Assembly (NCBI RefSeq): GCF_000751775.1
Contig: NZ_CCRF01000036.1
Coordinates: forward strand, 1 to 32,866
Source of the DNA: Caldibacillus thermoamylovorans
GTDB taxonomy: Bacteria; Bacillota; Bacilli; Bacillales; Caldibacillaceae
Direction: 5' to 3'
Length of the DNA stretch: 32,866 bases
In this document: piece by piece, positions 25,191 to 32,866 of the stretch
Position numbering within the stretch: the stretch's first letter is position 1
How the letters are laid out: each line of letters begins with the position of its first letter
Program-made: the position numbers and the translations under genes
The notes under the pieces: generated by a model
Seen by the model: only the letters and a program-made list of their open reading frames with translations
What the model was told of the DNA's origin: nothing
The model's database searches: none

Positions 25191-25584
25191 AGTTTTTCTT
25201 CTTTTTTCCATCCATTGTTTTAAAAAGTTCCTTCGTTGTTTTTACTACATATTTAACCTCATCTAGTTCTCGTTCCTTTAACATGGAATAATGACAATCC
25301 AACAACAGTGATTTGTCCATGATTTCATTTTCCCTATCTTCTTCAATGATTTTTTTGAAATCAAAAAATTCAACGGGTTTGACTCCTAAAGCCTTGATAA
25401 TCATTTCTAAAGTTTCTAAAGTAGTGTTTTGCTTCCCGGTTTCGATTTCAGAAATGCGTGATTTGCTAAAACTCATTTGACCTGTATTTTCTGCCACTCT
25501 ATCCGCAACGTCTTGTTGAGAAAGCCCCTTTGCTTTTCGAATTGCTTTGATTTGTGTGCCAATTAGTCCCTTCAAATTCGTCAT
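25189..25584 (-). CDS. XRE-family HTH transcriptional regulator
   Basis: This is a 131-aa protein. Residues ~8-70 form a Cro/C1-type helix-turn-helix: IGTQIKAIRKAKGLSQQDVA, RVAENTG, FSKSRISEIETGKQNTTLET and LEMIIKALGVKPVEFF. The C-terminal ~60 residues are charged and helical. The frame opens 18 codons earlier, but ATG 25584 has AGAGGTG 6 nt upstream and begins the family-type sequence. It is divergent from the broken hsdM gene, so it may have controlled that restriction system; this is inference. Confidence 0.85.
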   Translation of the reverse strand: MTNLKGLIGTQIKAIRKAKGLSQQDVADRVAENTGQMSFSKSRISEIETGKQNTTLETLEMIIKALGVKPVEFFDFKKIIEEDRENEIMDKSLLLDCHYSMLKERELDEVKYVVKTTKELFKTMDGKKKKN

Positions 25585-25736
25585 TATTTCACCTCTACCA
25601 TAAATGCTAGAGAAAAAGCCAAAAAAAGGAGATACCAATATAGTGGAATATTATTAAAAAGTTCCGTTATAATGGTACAATTGTAATAAAAGTATAAAAT
25701 TGGGGGTCTGTACCCGTTTATTAAGAGGAGATCGAA

Positions 25737-26968
25737 ATGATTCATTTTCAAGATAAAGTAAGTTTCATCTGGTCGATTGCAGAAATCTTAAGAGGACCAT
25801 ATAAGCCGGAAGATTATGGTAAAGTTGTTCTACCCTTGCCGTGTTGCGCCGGTTTGATTGTGTTCTAGAAAGCACAAAAGAAGAGGTGCTGACGAGTTCC
25901 GAAAAATTTAAACACTTAAATGAAGATGCGCGTGAACCGATATTGAACCGCATCGCAAAGCAAAACTTCCATAACATAAGTCAATATGATTTTTCAAAAT
26001 TACTCAGTGATGCCGATAATATTGCGGATAACTTGAGGGATTATATTAACGGTTTTTCGAAAACGGCTCGTGATATTATGGAAAATTTCGAGTTTGACCG
26101 GCAAATTGACAAACTTGATAGCAATAATCTTTTATACTTAACGATTAAACGGTTTAGTGAACTTGACCTGCATCCGGATGTCGTGTCAAACGTGGAGATG
26201 GGATATATTTTTGAAGAATTAATCCGGCGTTTTAGTGAACATGCTGAGGCCGGGGACCATTATACCCCTCGTGAAGTTATACGTTTAATGGTCAATCTAT
26301 TGTTTTTAGATGATGATGATATTTTGACAAAACACGGTGTAACACAATCCCTGTATGACTGTGCAGCGGGGACAGGAGGCATGGGCTCGGTAGCAAGTGA
26401 ATATCTGGAAAAGTTAAACCCAACAGCAGATTTAAAATTCTTTGCCCAAGAAATTAATCCTGAGTCCTATGCGATTTGTAAGGCGGATACGCTAATTAAA
26501 GGCGGGGATGCGAAAAATATTAAGCTAGGAAACACATTATTCAATGACCAATTCCCAAGTGAAAAGTTCGACTATCTCATAACGAATCCGCCGTATGGAG
26601 TGGATTGGAAGTCCTATGAAAAACCGATTAAGACCGAGCATGAAACATTAGGATTTGCTGGGCGCTTTGGTCCGGGGACACCATGTACAAGTGATGGGCA
26701 GCTTTTATTCTTATTACACTTAATTTCTAAAATGAAACCTGTGACCGAAGAAAACCCAAATGGTTCAAGGCTCGCGATTATTATGAACGGATCGCCACTC
26801 TTTACCGGAGATGCGGGATCCGGGGAAAGCGAAATTCGTCGCTATGTACTGGAAAATGATTTGGTTGAAGGGATTGTTGCCTTGCCGAATGACCTCTTTT
26901 ATAATATAGGAATTGCGACATACATTTGGATTTTGACAAATAATAAAGCAGCGCACCGTCGTGGCTAA
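25737..26968 (+). pseudogene. hsdM: Type I restriction-modification methyltransferase subunit HsdM, N-terminal and catalytic part, broken
   Basis: ATG 25737 (GAGGAG upstream) starts MIHFQDKVSFIWSIAEILRG, then PYKPEDYGKVVLPL, the HsdM N-terminus. At about 25839 one base is missing and the sequence continues in another frame as VLRRFDCVLESTKEE (family text LPLTVLRR..D). The catalytic domain follows: FEELIRRFSEHAEAGDHYTP, SAM-binding DCAAGTGGMGSVA and the adenine-methylase motif NPPYGVDW. At 26966 an in-frame TAA replaces the expected sense codon (HRRG, stop, then VQLVNAVDFYKKM). HsdM methylates adenine and partners HsdS and HsdR, neither of which is present in the window. The gene is non-functional as written. 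Confidence 0.88.
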
Positions 26969-27556
26969 GTGCAGCTTGTAAATGCGGTCGATTTTTATAA
27001 AAAGATGAAGAAAAGTCTCGGTAATAAACGAAATGAAATTACCGATGAGCAAATAGAAGAAATTGTTCGTCTGTACGGAGATTTTAAAGAAGGTGAGTAT
27101 GTTAAGATTTTCGATAATGAGGATTTCGGTTATCAAAAAATCACTGTGGAACGACCGTTGCGCTTGAATTTTAAAATTGATGAAGAACGGATTACGAAAG
27201 TGACAGAGCAGAAAGCATTTCAAAACTTAGCGACATCAAAGAAAAAGGGCGAAAATGGTCTAGCTGAAATTGAAAAAGGGAAACAAACTCAAGCCAAAAT
27301 CATTGAAGTGTTACAGAGCCTGGCAAGTGAAGAAGTTTATAAAAACCGAGAAGATATTACGAAGATGTTAAAAGAAGTATTCAAACAAGCTGGACTAACG
27401 ATTAATACTCCTGTTTTAAAAGGTATTTTGGCAGGGCTTTCGGAAAAAGATGAAACGGCAGACATTTGCATGAAAAATAAAACAGAACCCGAACCGGACC
27501 CGGACCTGCGGGATACCGAAAATGTGCCACTTAGAGAAAATATTTATACATACTAG
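26969..27556 (+). pseudogene. hsdM: HsdM C-terminal part, truncated
   Basis: This is the in-frame continuation after the TAA at 26966: VQLVNAVDFYKKMKKSLGNK, then RNEITDEQIEEIVRLYGDF, FDNEDFGYQKITVERPLRLN, ending in DLRDTENVPLRENIYTY and a stop. Functional relatives go on after DTENVPL.E.I..Y with a further segment (FEREVLPHVPDAW-type), so the 3' end is missing and the next 350 bp do not restore it. There is no start codon or ribosome site of its own. With the frameshift and nonsense codon this makes three independent lesions in one gene. Confidence 0.85.
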
Positions 27557-27904
27557 ACTTTAGTACCTAAAAGTTCCTTATAGAAGGAATCTATAGCAAT
27601 AAATGCTTTAAAAACGAATTGACTTTATCAGTAATTAAGGTATTATTACTTTCAAGGGAAAAATCGGTTCGCTAGGTTTGTAATTGGGATTGGGATAGGG
27701 ATAGGTGAGGATAAGGCATTAGGAAAAGTAGCATGGGGCATGTTAATGGAAGGAGTAGCAGCAAATTGATTACCAAAAAAACTCAACTTAGTGAAGAAGA
27801 AATTCAAAATTTGAATGGGTGATTTTTGTTAGCCTTTTGGAAATTATCATCTAGGCTACTTATGAAAATATTGGGTAATTTCAACACCACTAACTATCTA
27901 AATA
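27557..27904. other. Intergenic after truncated hsdM, gene debris
   Basis: Two short open stretches can be read: IGEDKALGKVAWGMLMEG, then VAAN and stop (about 27700-27769), and immediately after it ITKKTQLSEEEIQNLNG (27766-27822). Neither has a credible start and I recognise neither. They may be remnants left by the deletion that removed the 3' end of hsdM. Confidence 0.35.
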
Positions 27905-27922
27905 ATGAAGGAGATATTTTCT

Positions 27923-28135
27923 ATGGCAGAATTAAAATATGAAATCGTTGAACATATTGGTGTGCTTTCGGAGTCATCAAAAGGTTGGACGAAAGAATTA
28001 AACGTCATTAGTTGGAACGGAAAAGAGCCGAAATATGATTTGCGTGATTGGGCCCCGAACAAAGAGAAAATGGGAAAAGGAATCACTTTAACCCAAGCAG
28101 AGTTAGAGGTGCTTAAAAGTTTGCTTCATTCTTAA
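27923..28135 (+). CDS. YdbC/PC4-family ssDNA-binding protein
   Basis: This is a 70-aa protein: MAELKYEIVEHIGVLSESSK, GWTKELNVISWNGKEPKYDL, RDWAPNKEKMGKGITLTQAE. This is the bacterial PC4-like pattern (GV.S....GW.KELN..SWN...PKyDiR.W......mgkGitL), known from YdbC, a dimeric single-strand DNA and RNA binding protein. ATG 27923 has AAGGAG 8 nt upstream; the in-frame ATG at 27905 overlaps that site and is rejected. It looks intact. Confidence 0.85.
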   Translation: MAELKYEIVEHIGVLSESSKGWTKELNVISWNGKEPKYDLRDWAPNKEKMGKGITLTQAELEVLKSLLHS

Positions 28136-28192
28136 CTGATAAAGAAAAATTAATTGGAACTTTTATTCACCAAACTAGGGAGTTAACTAAAA

Positions 28193-28588
28193 ATGAACGA
28201 GCTACTAGTATTCGGTGATTTACATAAATAACTGTGCAAACTTGGCCAAATGGAAGTTGCGATTCCAGAAAGTAGTTTTGCCCCAGGGTATAACCGGCTT
28301 GGCTGGAGAGGCAAGAGGAAATTTGCAACTTTACATGGAGATAAAAAGTACCAATACTTAATCCTTCATGTTGACCCGGGGAACCCTGAATCTACAAAAG
28401 GGAAGACCATTCAAAAGGAAATCCAAGAAATATTAAAATTTGATATTAAAGAAATGAGAAGTTTCAGCCTGAAAAAACATGAAGTTTATATTCCACTTGA
28501 ATGTATTGATTCAAAGAAAAATTTCGAGCTACTAAAATGTTTTATTAAGAAACTATATGAAGTGGCTTATAGAAAAGTTGAAAGATGA
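28193..28588 (+). pseudogene. Unknown gene, probably interrupted by a nonsense codon
   Basis: ATG 28193 starts MNELLVFGDLHK, then TAA at 28229, then the same frame goes on (LCKLGQMEVAIPESSFAPGY) to the stop at 28588. The nominal ORF from ATG 28250 is 112 aa but has no ribosome site, so the original protein was probably ~131 aa. Visible parts are YNRLGWRGKRKFATLHGDKK, YQYLILHVDPGNPESTKGKT and IPLECIDSKKNFELLKCFIK. I do not recognise the family. It could also be a genuine short gene starting at 28250. Confidence 0.5.
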
Positions 28589-28692
28589 GCACGCATTTTA
28601 AAAAGTAGTATTTCGTATTTTGTCCAACCTAATAATTAAATGCCCCGTTCTTGAACACCAAATGGTATCGGTGACTATTGTAACCAAAAGAA

Positions 28693-28722
28693 TTGGCTGC
28701 TCACCGTAATCGGGAGCAGCCG
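28693..28722 (-). terminator. Terminator of the cstA gene
   Basis: GGCTGCTC and GAGCAGCC form a strong 8-bp stem 12 bp after the cstA stop codon. On the minus strand it is followed by AATTCTTTT. Confidence 0.75.
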
Positions 28723-28732
28723 TTGTTTCGTA

Positions 28733-30169
28733 TTATGCCGCTTCTTCGTCAACGTTTATACTTTCTTGACGGTTATGGCGACCTTTCCAATAAAAATAAC
28801 CGATTGTAGCAGCTGTTAAAAAAATCCCGATGATAAATGAAAGGTTTAAATCCAACCTAAATCCAATTTGCGCATTTAGAATGTAGACAAATACCATATA
28901 CGTAATAAAAACGGCCGGTATAAACGCAATCCAGTAATTTCTCTTTTTAACATACAAGTACATAGCACCAATCCAAAGAGCAAGTGCAGCGGTTCCTTGG
29001 TTCGCCCAAGAGAAATAGCGCCATAGGATGTTAAAATCAATTTGTGTTAATACAACAGAAATTGCAAATAAAGGCAGTGCAATATATAAACGTTTTGCCA
29101 GTTTGATTTGTGGTAGTTTAATATAGTCTGCAATAATATTTCGAGCTGCACGGAAAGCAGTATCGCCGGAAGTAATCGGTAATACAACCGCACCCAAAAC
29201 AGCAATCGTACCTCCTACAGCACCGAGTAAATAAACAGACACTTCATTCACAACAAGTGAAGGAGTTCCTTCAGCAATCATCTCCTTTAACGTCATTCCA
29301 TCAAAAATGGCCATCGTAGCTGCAGCCCAAATCATGGCAATAATACCTTCAGCAATCATCATTCCGTAAAAAATAAAGCGTCCTTCTTTTTCACTCTTTG
29401 TTGTTCTTGAAATGATTGGCGATTGCGTAGCATGGAAACCGGATAGGGCCCCGCAAGTTATTGTAAAGAATAACATTGGAAAAATTGGTATGTTGTCCGG
29501 ATGCATATTCGTTAAAGATAATTCCGGAATTTTAGCTGCATCGCCACTTACAAACATACCAACCGCTACGCCAAGGGTTCCTATTAATAAAACGGCACCA
29601 AAGAATGGGTAGAGGCGACCGATAATTTTGTCAATCGGTAGAACAGTAGATAATAAGTAATAAAAAAAGATTGCACCAATAATTACTCCTAAAGCAACTT
29701 TTTGATCAATTAAAATATGAAGCATGGAAGCAGGCGTTGTAACGAAAACGGTACCAACGAGTAATAATAATAACAGTGCAAATGCATTAACTACGTGCTT
29801 CGATGCTTTTCCTAAAAATTTTCCTGCAAGTTCCGGGATATGTGCACCTCTGTTCCGGATAGAAATCATTCCTGTTAAATAATCATGAACGGCACCGGCA
29901 AAAATGGAGCCTAAAACAATCCACAAAAACGCCACCGGTCCGAATAGCGCACCCATAATTGGACCGAAAATTGGTCCTGTACCGGCAATATTTAATAATT
30001 GGATGAGCGAGTTTTTTGTCTTACTCATTGGCACATAATCCACCCCATCTGCATTCGAATAGGCTGGCGTTTTTCGCTCGTAATTTGGCATAAATACTTT
30101 TTCTACATATTTACCATAAGTGAAGTATCCTAATAGTAAAAGTGCAATTCCCCCAAAAAATGTTACCAT
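28733..30169 (-). CDS. cstA: CstA carbon-starvation transporter
   Basis: This is a 478-aa polytopic membrane protein. Family text includes YVPMSKTKNSLIQLLNIAGT, GPIFGPIMGALFGPVAFLWI, FAGAVHDYLTGMISIRNRGA and TCGALSGFHATQSPIISRTT. It belongs to the shorter CstA class typical of Firmicutes; the E. coli CstA is longer. CstA proteins import pyruvate or peptides during carbon limitation; which substrate cannot be told from sequence. ATG 30169 has GGATGGAG upstream. A near-perfect cre box lies ~200 bp upstream, consistent with CcpA control, and a terminator follows the stop. The gene is intact. Confidence 0.92.
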   Translation of the reverse strand: MVTFFGGIALLLLGYFTYGKYVEKVFMPNYERKTPAYSNADGVDYVPMSKTKNSLIQLLNIAGTGPIFGPIMGALFGPVAFLWIVLGSIFAGAVHDYLTGMISIRNRGAHIPELAGKFLGKASKHVVNAFALLLLLLVGTVFVTTPASMLHILIDQKVALGVIIGAIFFYYLLSTVLPIDKIIGRLYPFFGAVLLIGTLGVAVGMFVSGDAAKIPELSLTNMHPDNIPIFPMLFFTITCGALSGFHATQSPIISRTTKSEKEGRFIFYGMMIAEGIIAMIWAAATMAIFDGMTLKEMIAEGTPSLVVNEVSVYLLGAVGGTIAVLGAVVLPITSGDTAFRAARNIIADYIKLPQIKLAKRLYIALPLFAISVVLTQIDFNILWRYFSWANQGTAALALWIGAMYLYVKKRNYWIAFIPAVFITYMVFVYILNAQIGFRLDLNLSFIIGIFLTAATIGYFYWKGRHNRQESINVDEEAA

Positions 30170-30365
30170 TTCTCCATCCCCTTTGCTGTTAACTATTTGA
30201 AATACAATCCCCTAAGAATTTGAAACGTGACATTCCATTAAGTCTTTTCCGGAAAAGCGATCCACCCTCTCTAAATTTTGTAATTAAGTTATAAATAGTA
30301 ATAAGATTAATTACTAATAACTTAGAATCCCCGAATTCTTACAATGGATACGAATTCACTACTAT
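30170..30365. other. cstA leader region
   Basis: This AT-rich stretch must hold the cstA promoter. TATTTATAAC-like sequence (minus strand, near 30290) is a possible -10 without a clear -35. No gene is seen. A 73-codon minus-strand frame at 30322-30543 crosses the cre box and is judged spurious. Confidence 0.4.
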
Positions 30366-30379
30366 TGTAAACGGTTACT
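30366..30379. promoter_or_regulatory. cre box (CcpA site) upstream of cstA
   Basis: TGTAAACGGTTACT agrees with TGWAANCGNTNWCA at every position except the last. It is about 200 bp upstream of the cstA start codon. Confidence 0.72.
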
Positions 30380-30630
30380 AATGTATTTGACAAGAAAAAC
30401 ACACCGGGACAGTTCGTCGTCCCAAGTGCAATCAATAAACCGGTCTCCATGTTAGTCCCTGTTTTACTATGTCGATAGGATAAAATTTGAGATGGTTTAA
30501 ACAGACTCTGAGAAAATTTATAGGGTATTATAGAAATCGACAACAGTTAACGAATAATGTTAACTGAATAACATATAACATTCCATACGGTGGATAGCGA
30601 ATTAGATCTTCCCGGTACGGAATGTGTCAA

Positions 30631-31020
30631 CTATAAATAAATTTGGTAACCGGTATAACCAATCAATAGAATAAGTAACAGGAAAAAACTATGTTCAAAC
30701 AGACCACCAGTTTTAACACTAAACGGAATGCCTACCCGAGTTTTTAGCGGCCAAAGGAATTTCACACCATCTACCGTCAGCATATCAAGAACAATATGAC
30801 TTATAATGCCAAGCATGATTCCGAATTCCAATGATTCCGGTAATGAAAAAATATGAAACAGCCAATAACCTAATATTAAAAATAGCAGACTATGTGTAAA
30901 CGTTCGGTGTCCAAAAACGGAACTGATCATATCATCAATAATAGGAACGGCTCTGCCAATCTTTGAACCGGTATGATCAATATCGGGTACCATCGCCCCA
31001 AAAATTAATCCGCCAAAAAA
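30631..31020 (-). pseudogene. YdjM/DUF457-family membrane metal-dependent hydrolase, 5' end deleted
   Basis: The retained part reads FFGGLIFGAMVPDIDHTGSK, IGRAVPIIDDMISSVFGHRT, FTHSLLFLILGYWLF, SHIVLDMLTVDGVKFLWPL. It carries the family's conserved PDIDH, HRTFTHSL and SHIVLDMLT.DGV motifs. Family members begin about 30-40 residues earlier with a MKG..H...G segment that is absent: coding homology stops at 31020 where toxin sequence begins. The internal ATG at 30993 is inside the conserved region and has no ribosome site. Function of the family is poorly known; members are inner-membrane proteins. Confidence 0.82.
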
Positions 31021-31946
31021 GAGGACATCCGGTTACCGGTGAGAAGCTTTCTTTTGGCGACCGTCTACTTGCGGGAGGTTTTCTGGCTCTTTCGTTACTT
31101 CCACCGGCAAAAGCAGTAGAGATTGGCGGGAAAACTGTGATAAAAGGTGTCGATGCAGGAATTCCGGCCCTTGCCAAAACACCGGGAGTGCTCAAAAAAA
31201 TTCGAAACGTCCTAGCACCAAAGAAAATCAAGCAAGCCTTTCGCTCCGTGTATGATCAGGTAGTAAACGCTCCAATTGCCCTGACCAAGGCTTGGTTTGA
31301 TACAATAAAGAAGGAGATTGGAGAAATTCGGCTTCCGCAAATAGCACAAGAAGCCTACGCAGGAATCGGTGCAGCTGAAAGAACCGTTAAGGATGCGTTT
31401 AGTGATGCAAAGGACCTGATCCAACGAATCAAAAATACCAAAATAGATGAGTTGGATGTTAGAGGGGTTACTAAGGGTATAGGTAATGTTAATAGGCTTA
31501 TTCCAGGAACACCGGGAGTTGTTACAGGAGGAAACTCCAATAAATTAGGGAAAAATATGATAGAGGATATGGGGCTTAAGCGTTCTACAAATTGGAGTGG
31601 TTATCAAGCACAACATATAATTCCTTCTGAAATGGCCAATAATCCTGTTATTCAAAAAATAGGAATGAATTTCGATGACTCATCAAATGGTATTTTTCTA
31701 AGGGTGCCAGATAATGATATAAGTACTATGTCTAGGCACAGGGGGTATCATTCTGTTTATAACGAAGTAGTTGAAAGAGCATTAAACAAAATGGATATTA
31801 ATCAAAGTGTTGATAGTTTACAAAAGCAAGTTTATGAGTTGCAAAGTAATCTTAGGAGATTGCAAGAGAAGGGTTTGCCATTATATCCTAGTCAAGGTGC
31901 AAATGTAGAACTTTGGGAAAGAAAACTCAAACAACTTGAAAAATAA
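31021..31946 (+). pseudogene. C-terminal part of a polymorphic (LXG-type) toxin with AHH-like nuclease domain, 5' end deleted
   Basis: The first clear residues are GHPVTGEKLSFGDRLLAGGF, the pretoxin TG motif that in complete proteins follows a long N-terminal secretion (LXG, type VII) part. A helical linker follows, then RLIPGTPGVVTGGNS and the toxin domain: WSGYQAQHIIPSEMANNPVI, NFDDSSNGIFLRVPDND, SRHRGYHSVYNEVVERAL. The QAQHIIP..NGI.L..H..YH..Y pattern fits AHH-type HNH/endonuclease toxins, with Gln in place of the first His. The frame extends left to 30963 only by reading the YdjM remnant in antisense, so there is no true start. An orphan toxin end like this is usually silent or used by recombination with a full-length gene. 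It is followed by a likely immunity gene. Confidence 0.8.
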
Positions 31947-31969
31947 TTTTAGGTAGGAGGTAAGTTCTT

Positions 31970-32425
31970 ATGGATAATGAAGATATTAATTTACTTGAAC
32001 AGTTACTTTATAATACAGATAAAAACTATATAATAAATCAGTTAATGAATACAAATAACTCTTTATTACTTCATTACTTTGCTGCAAATTATAATTGGAA
32101 TAGTGGATTTGAAGTACCAACAGTTATTCTAGAAAATGAGGCTTGTGATTTCGGAACGGGCTTACTAATGTTTTATTATGCAGACGGATATCGTATGTTA
32201 GAGAATCCTTATGAGGTTTCAAGTTCTTCATTAGAAGACTGGAAAGTTTTTTTAGTTAAGGTTTATAATAAATTAATAAACTTAGAATTTAAATCTCAGA
32301 ATATTTCCTTCGACCCTGAATTAACAAAAATTCAAAAATATAAATTGAAAAAGAGTAATCCAAATATTCCTGAAGTCCTCATTAGTAAATCGCCAGGAGA
32401 TGTGGTTGATATTCCTAAAATATAA
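31970..32425 (+). CDS. Probable immunity protein (DUF4274-like) for the AHH toxin
   Basis: This is a 151-aa protein with ATG and GGAGGT upstream, 23 bp after the toxin stop. Characteristic text: NSLLLHYFAANYNWNSGFEV, TVILENEACDFGTGLLMFYY, ADGYRMLENPYE. This matches my memory of DUF4274, a family of immunity proteins found behind polymorphic toxins. The protein is acidic and helical, without signal peptide. The toxin has lost its 5' end but this gene is intact, as expected if it still protects against sister-cell toxin. The DUF number is from memory. Confidence 0.72.
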   Translation: MDNEDINLLEQLLYNTDKNYIINQLMNTNNSLLLHYFAANYNWNSGFEVPTVILENEACDFGTGLLMFYYADGYRMLENPYEVSSSSLEDWKVFLVKVYNKLINLEFKSQNISFDPELTKIQKYKLKKSNPNIPEVLISKSPGDVVDIPKI

Positions 32426-32446
32426 TATGTAATTAATTATAATTAT

Positions 32447-32482
32447 AACCTTGATTGGCTATATGCCTTTCAAGGTTTTTTG
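32447..32482 (+). terminator. Terminator after the immunity gene
   Basis: AACCTTGA and TCAAGGTT pair around a 15-nt loop and run into six or more T. Confidence 0.8.
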
Positions 32483-32563
32483 GCTTTAAGAACCTCATGG
32501 TAAAAAATTTACTTTTGAAACTCACGATGGTTAGTAAACTTAAGAGATTAGTTGCATTGAAAA

Positions 32564-32866
32564 TTAAATAAAACAAACCACGCTAACTATATTTAATTTA
32601 TCAATAAAAATAGACTTTATTAATACTTTTATAGTTAGTTGTCGTATTGCTCTAACACAATTAGTACTATCCAGACTATTTCCAATTATACAACGTTTAG
32701 ACTTCAATTTCAACCCCGACCACCAGTAAACATATAAAGTAGTAGGATTATCTTTGTTCATGTAAACAGCATTGAAATTCATTTCCCAATGCTGTTTTTT
32801 TTTGCCTCTTAAATAACCACGGTGAATCATATCATAAATAATATTGGTTTTTAGAGGGGGTTGACC
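32564..32866 (-). other. Open frame reaching the window edge, possible partial gene
   Basis: A minus-strand frame is open from the right edge (GQPPLKTNIIYDMIHRGYLR, KKKQHWEMNFNAVYMNKDN, TTLYVYWWSGL) to a stop at 32564. The first ~50 codons look like protein; the last ~35 (CVRAIRQLTIKVLIKSIFID) may not. I do not recognise it, and no start can be judged because the frame runs off the window. The stretch 32483-32563 before it shows nothing. Confidence 0.3.

Noticed and set aside
30322-30543. 73-codon minus-strand frame upstream of cstA
   Set aside because: It crosses the cre box, has no clear ribosome site and resembles no family; better explained as regulatory DNA.
30963-31020. N-terminal 19 codons of the toxin frame
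   Set aside because: They are antisense to the conserved YdjM-family coding sequence; the toxin homology begins only at the junction.

Overview
The window looks like Bacillaceae (Firmicutes) chromosome. It is AT-rich with strong AGGAGG-type ribosome sites, CcpA cre boxes, and a long tRNA block in the order of the Bacillus rrnD-trnD cluster (Asn-Ser-Glu-Val-fMet-Asp-Phe-Thr-Tyr-Trp-His-Gln-Gly-Cys-Leu). It also has Bacillus-type intergenic repeats and a TxpA/BsrE-like type I toxin. No species is claimed.

Layout. 1-1940: fifteen tRNA genes, a decayed extra tRNA-Phe and a terminator. 2144-2477: a type I toxin-antitoxin module that can be read in full from sequence (toxin mRNA, convergent antisense RNA, both promoters and both terminators). 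2722-3261: a YdhK-like lipoprotein. 3605-6194, minus strand: a compact unit of a membrane HD-GYP phosphodiesterase, a 24-residue Cys/Trp-rich peptide gene with a perfect ribosome site (absent from ordinary ORF lists), a strong hairpin, and a PqqD-like/M50 membrane protease. This is my best candidate for an undescribed peptide-maturation or signalling system. 6747-12190: acetoacetyl-CoA synthetase, an ECF sigma/anti-sigma pair, the tail of a dead short-chain dehydrogenase and an AtoE-type short-chain fatty acid transporter with an upstream cre box, which together suggest use of acetoacetate and short-chain acids. 12820-14103: a DnaD-like protein with an 11-residue tandem repeat, flanked by two copies of a ~88-bp repeat. 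14497-28588: a decaying defence island. It holds a WYL regulator, a two-gene operon (a ~1165-aa protein plus a ~1575-aa DEAD/DEAH helicase with DUF1998) carrying three frameshifts, a MazF module with an unusual antitoxin, an XRE regulator and an HsdM gene with a frameshift, a nonsense codon and a missing 3' end. 28733-30169: carbon-starvation transporter CstA with a near-consensus cre box upstream. 30631-32425: a YdjM-family gene and a polymorphic AHH nuclease toxin, both without their 5' ends and abutting at one junction, followed by an intact probable immunity gene.

How the genes work together. AtoE, acetoacetyl-CoA synthetase and CstA form a catabolite-controlled carbon-salvage theme. The HD-GYP/peptide/M50 unit appears to be co-transcribed and translationally coupled. 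The helicase operon probably made one antiphage complex, but as written it needs three frame changes, so it is either inactivated, assembled with indel errors or rescued by slippage. Short GACAGGCACT-type repeats recur in the intergenic gaps and may have driven rearrangement.
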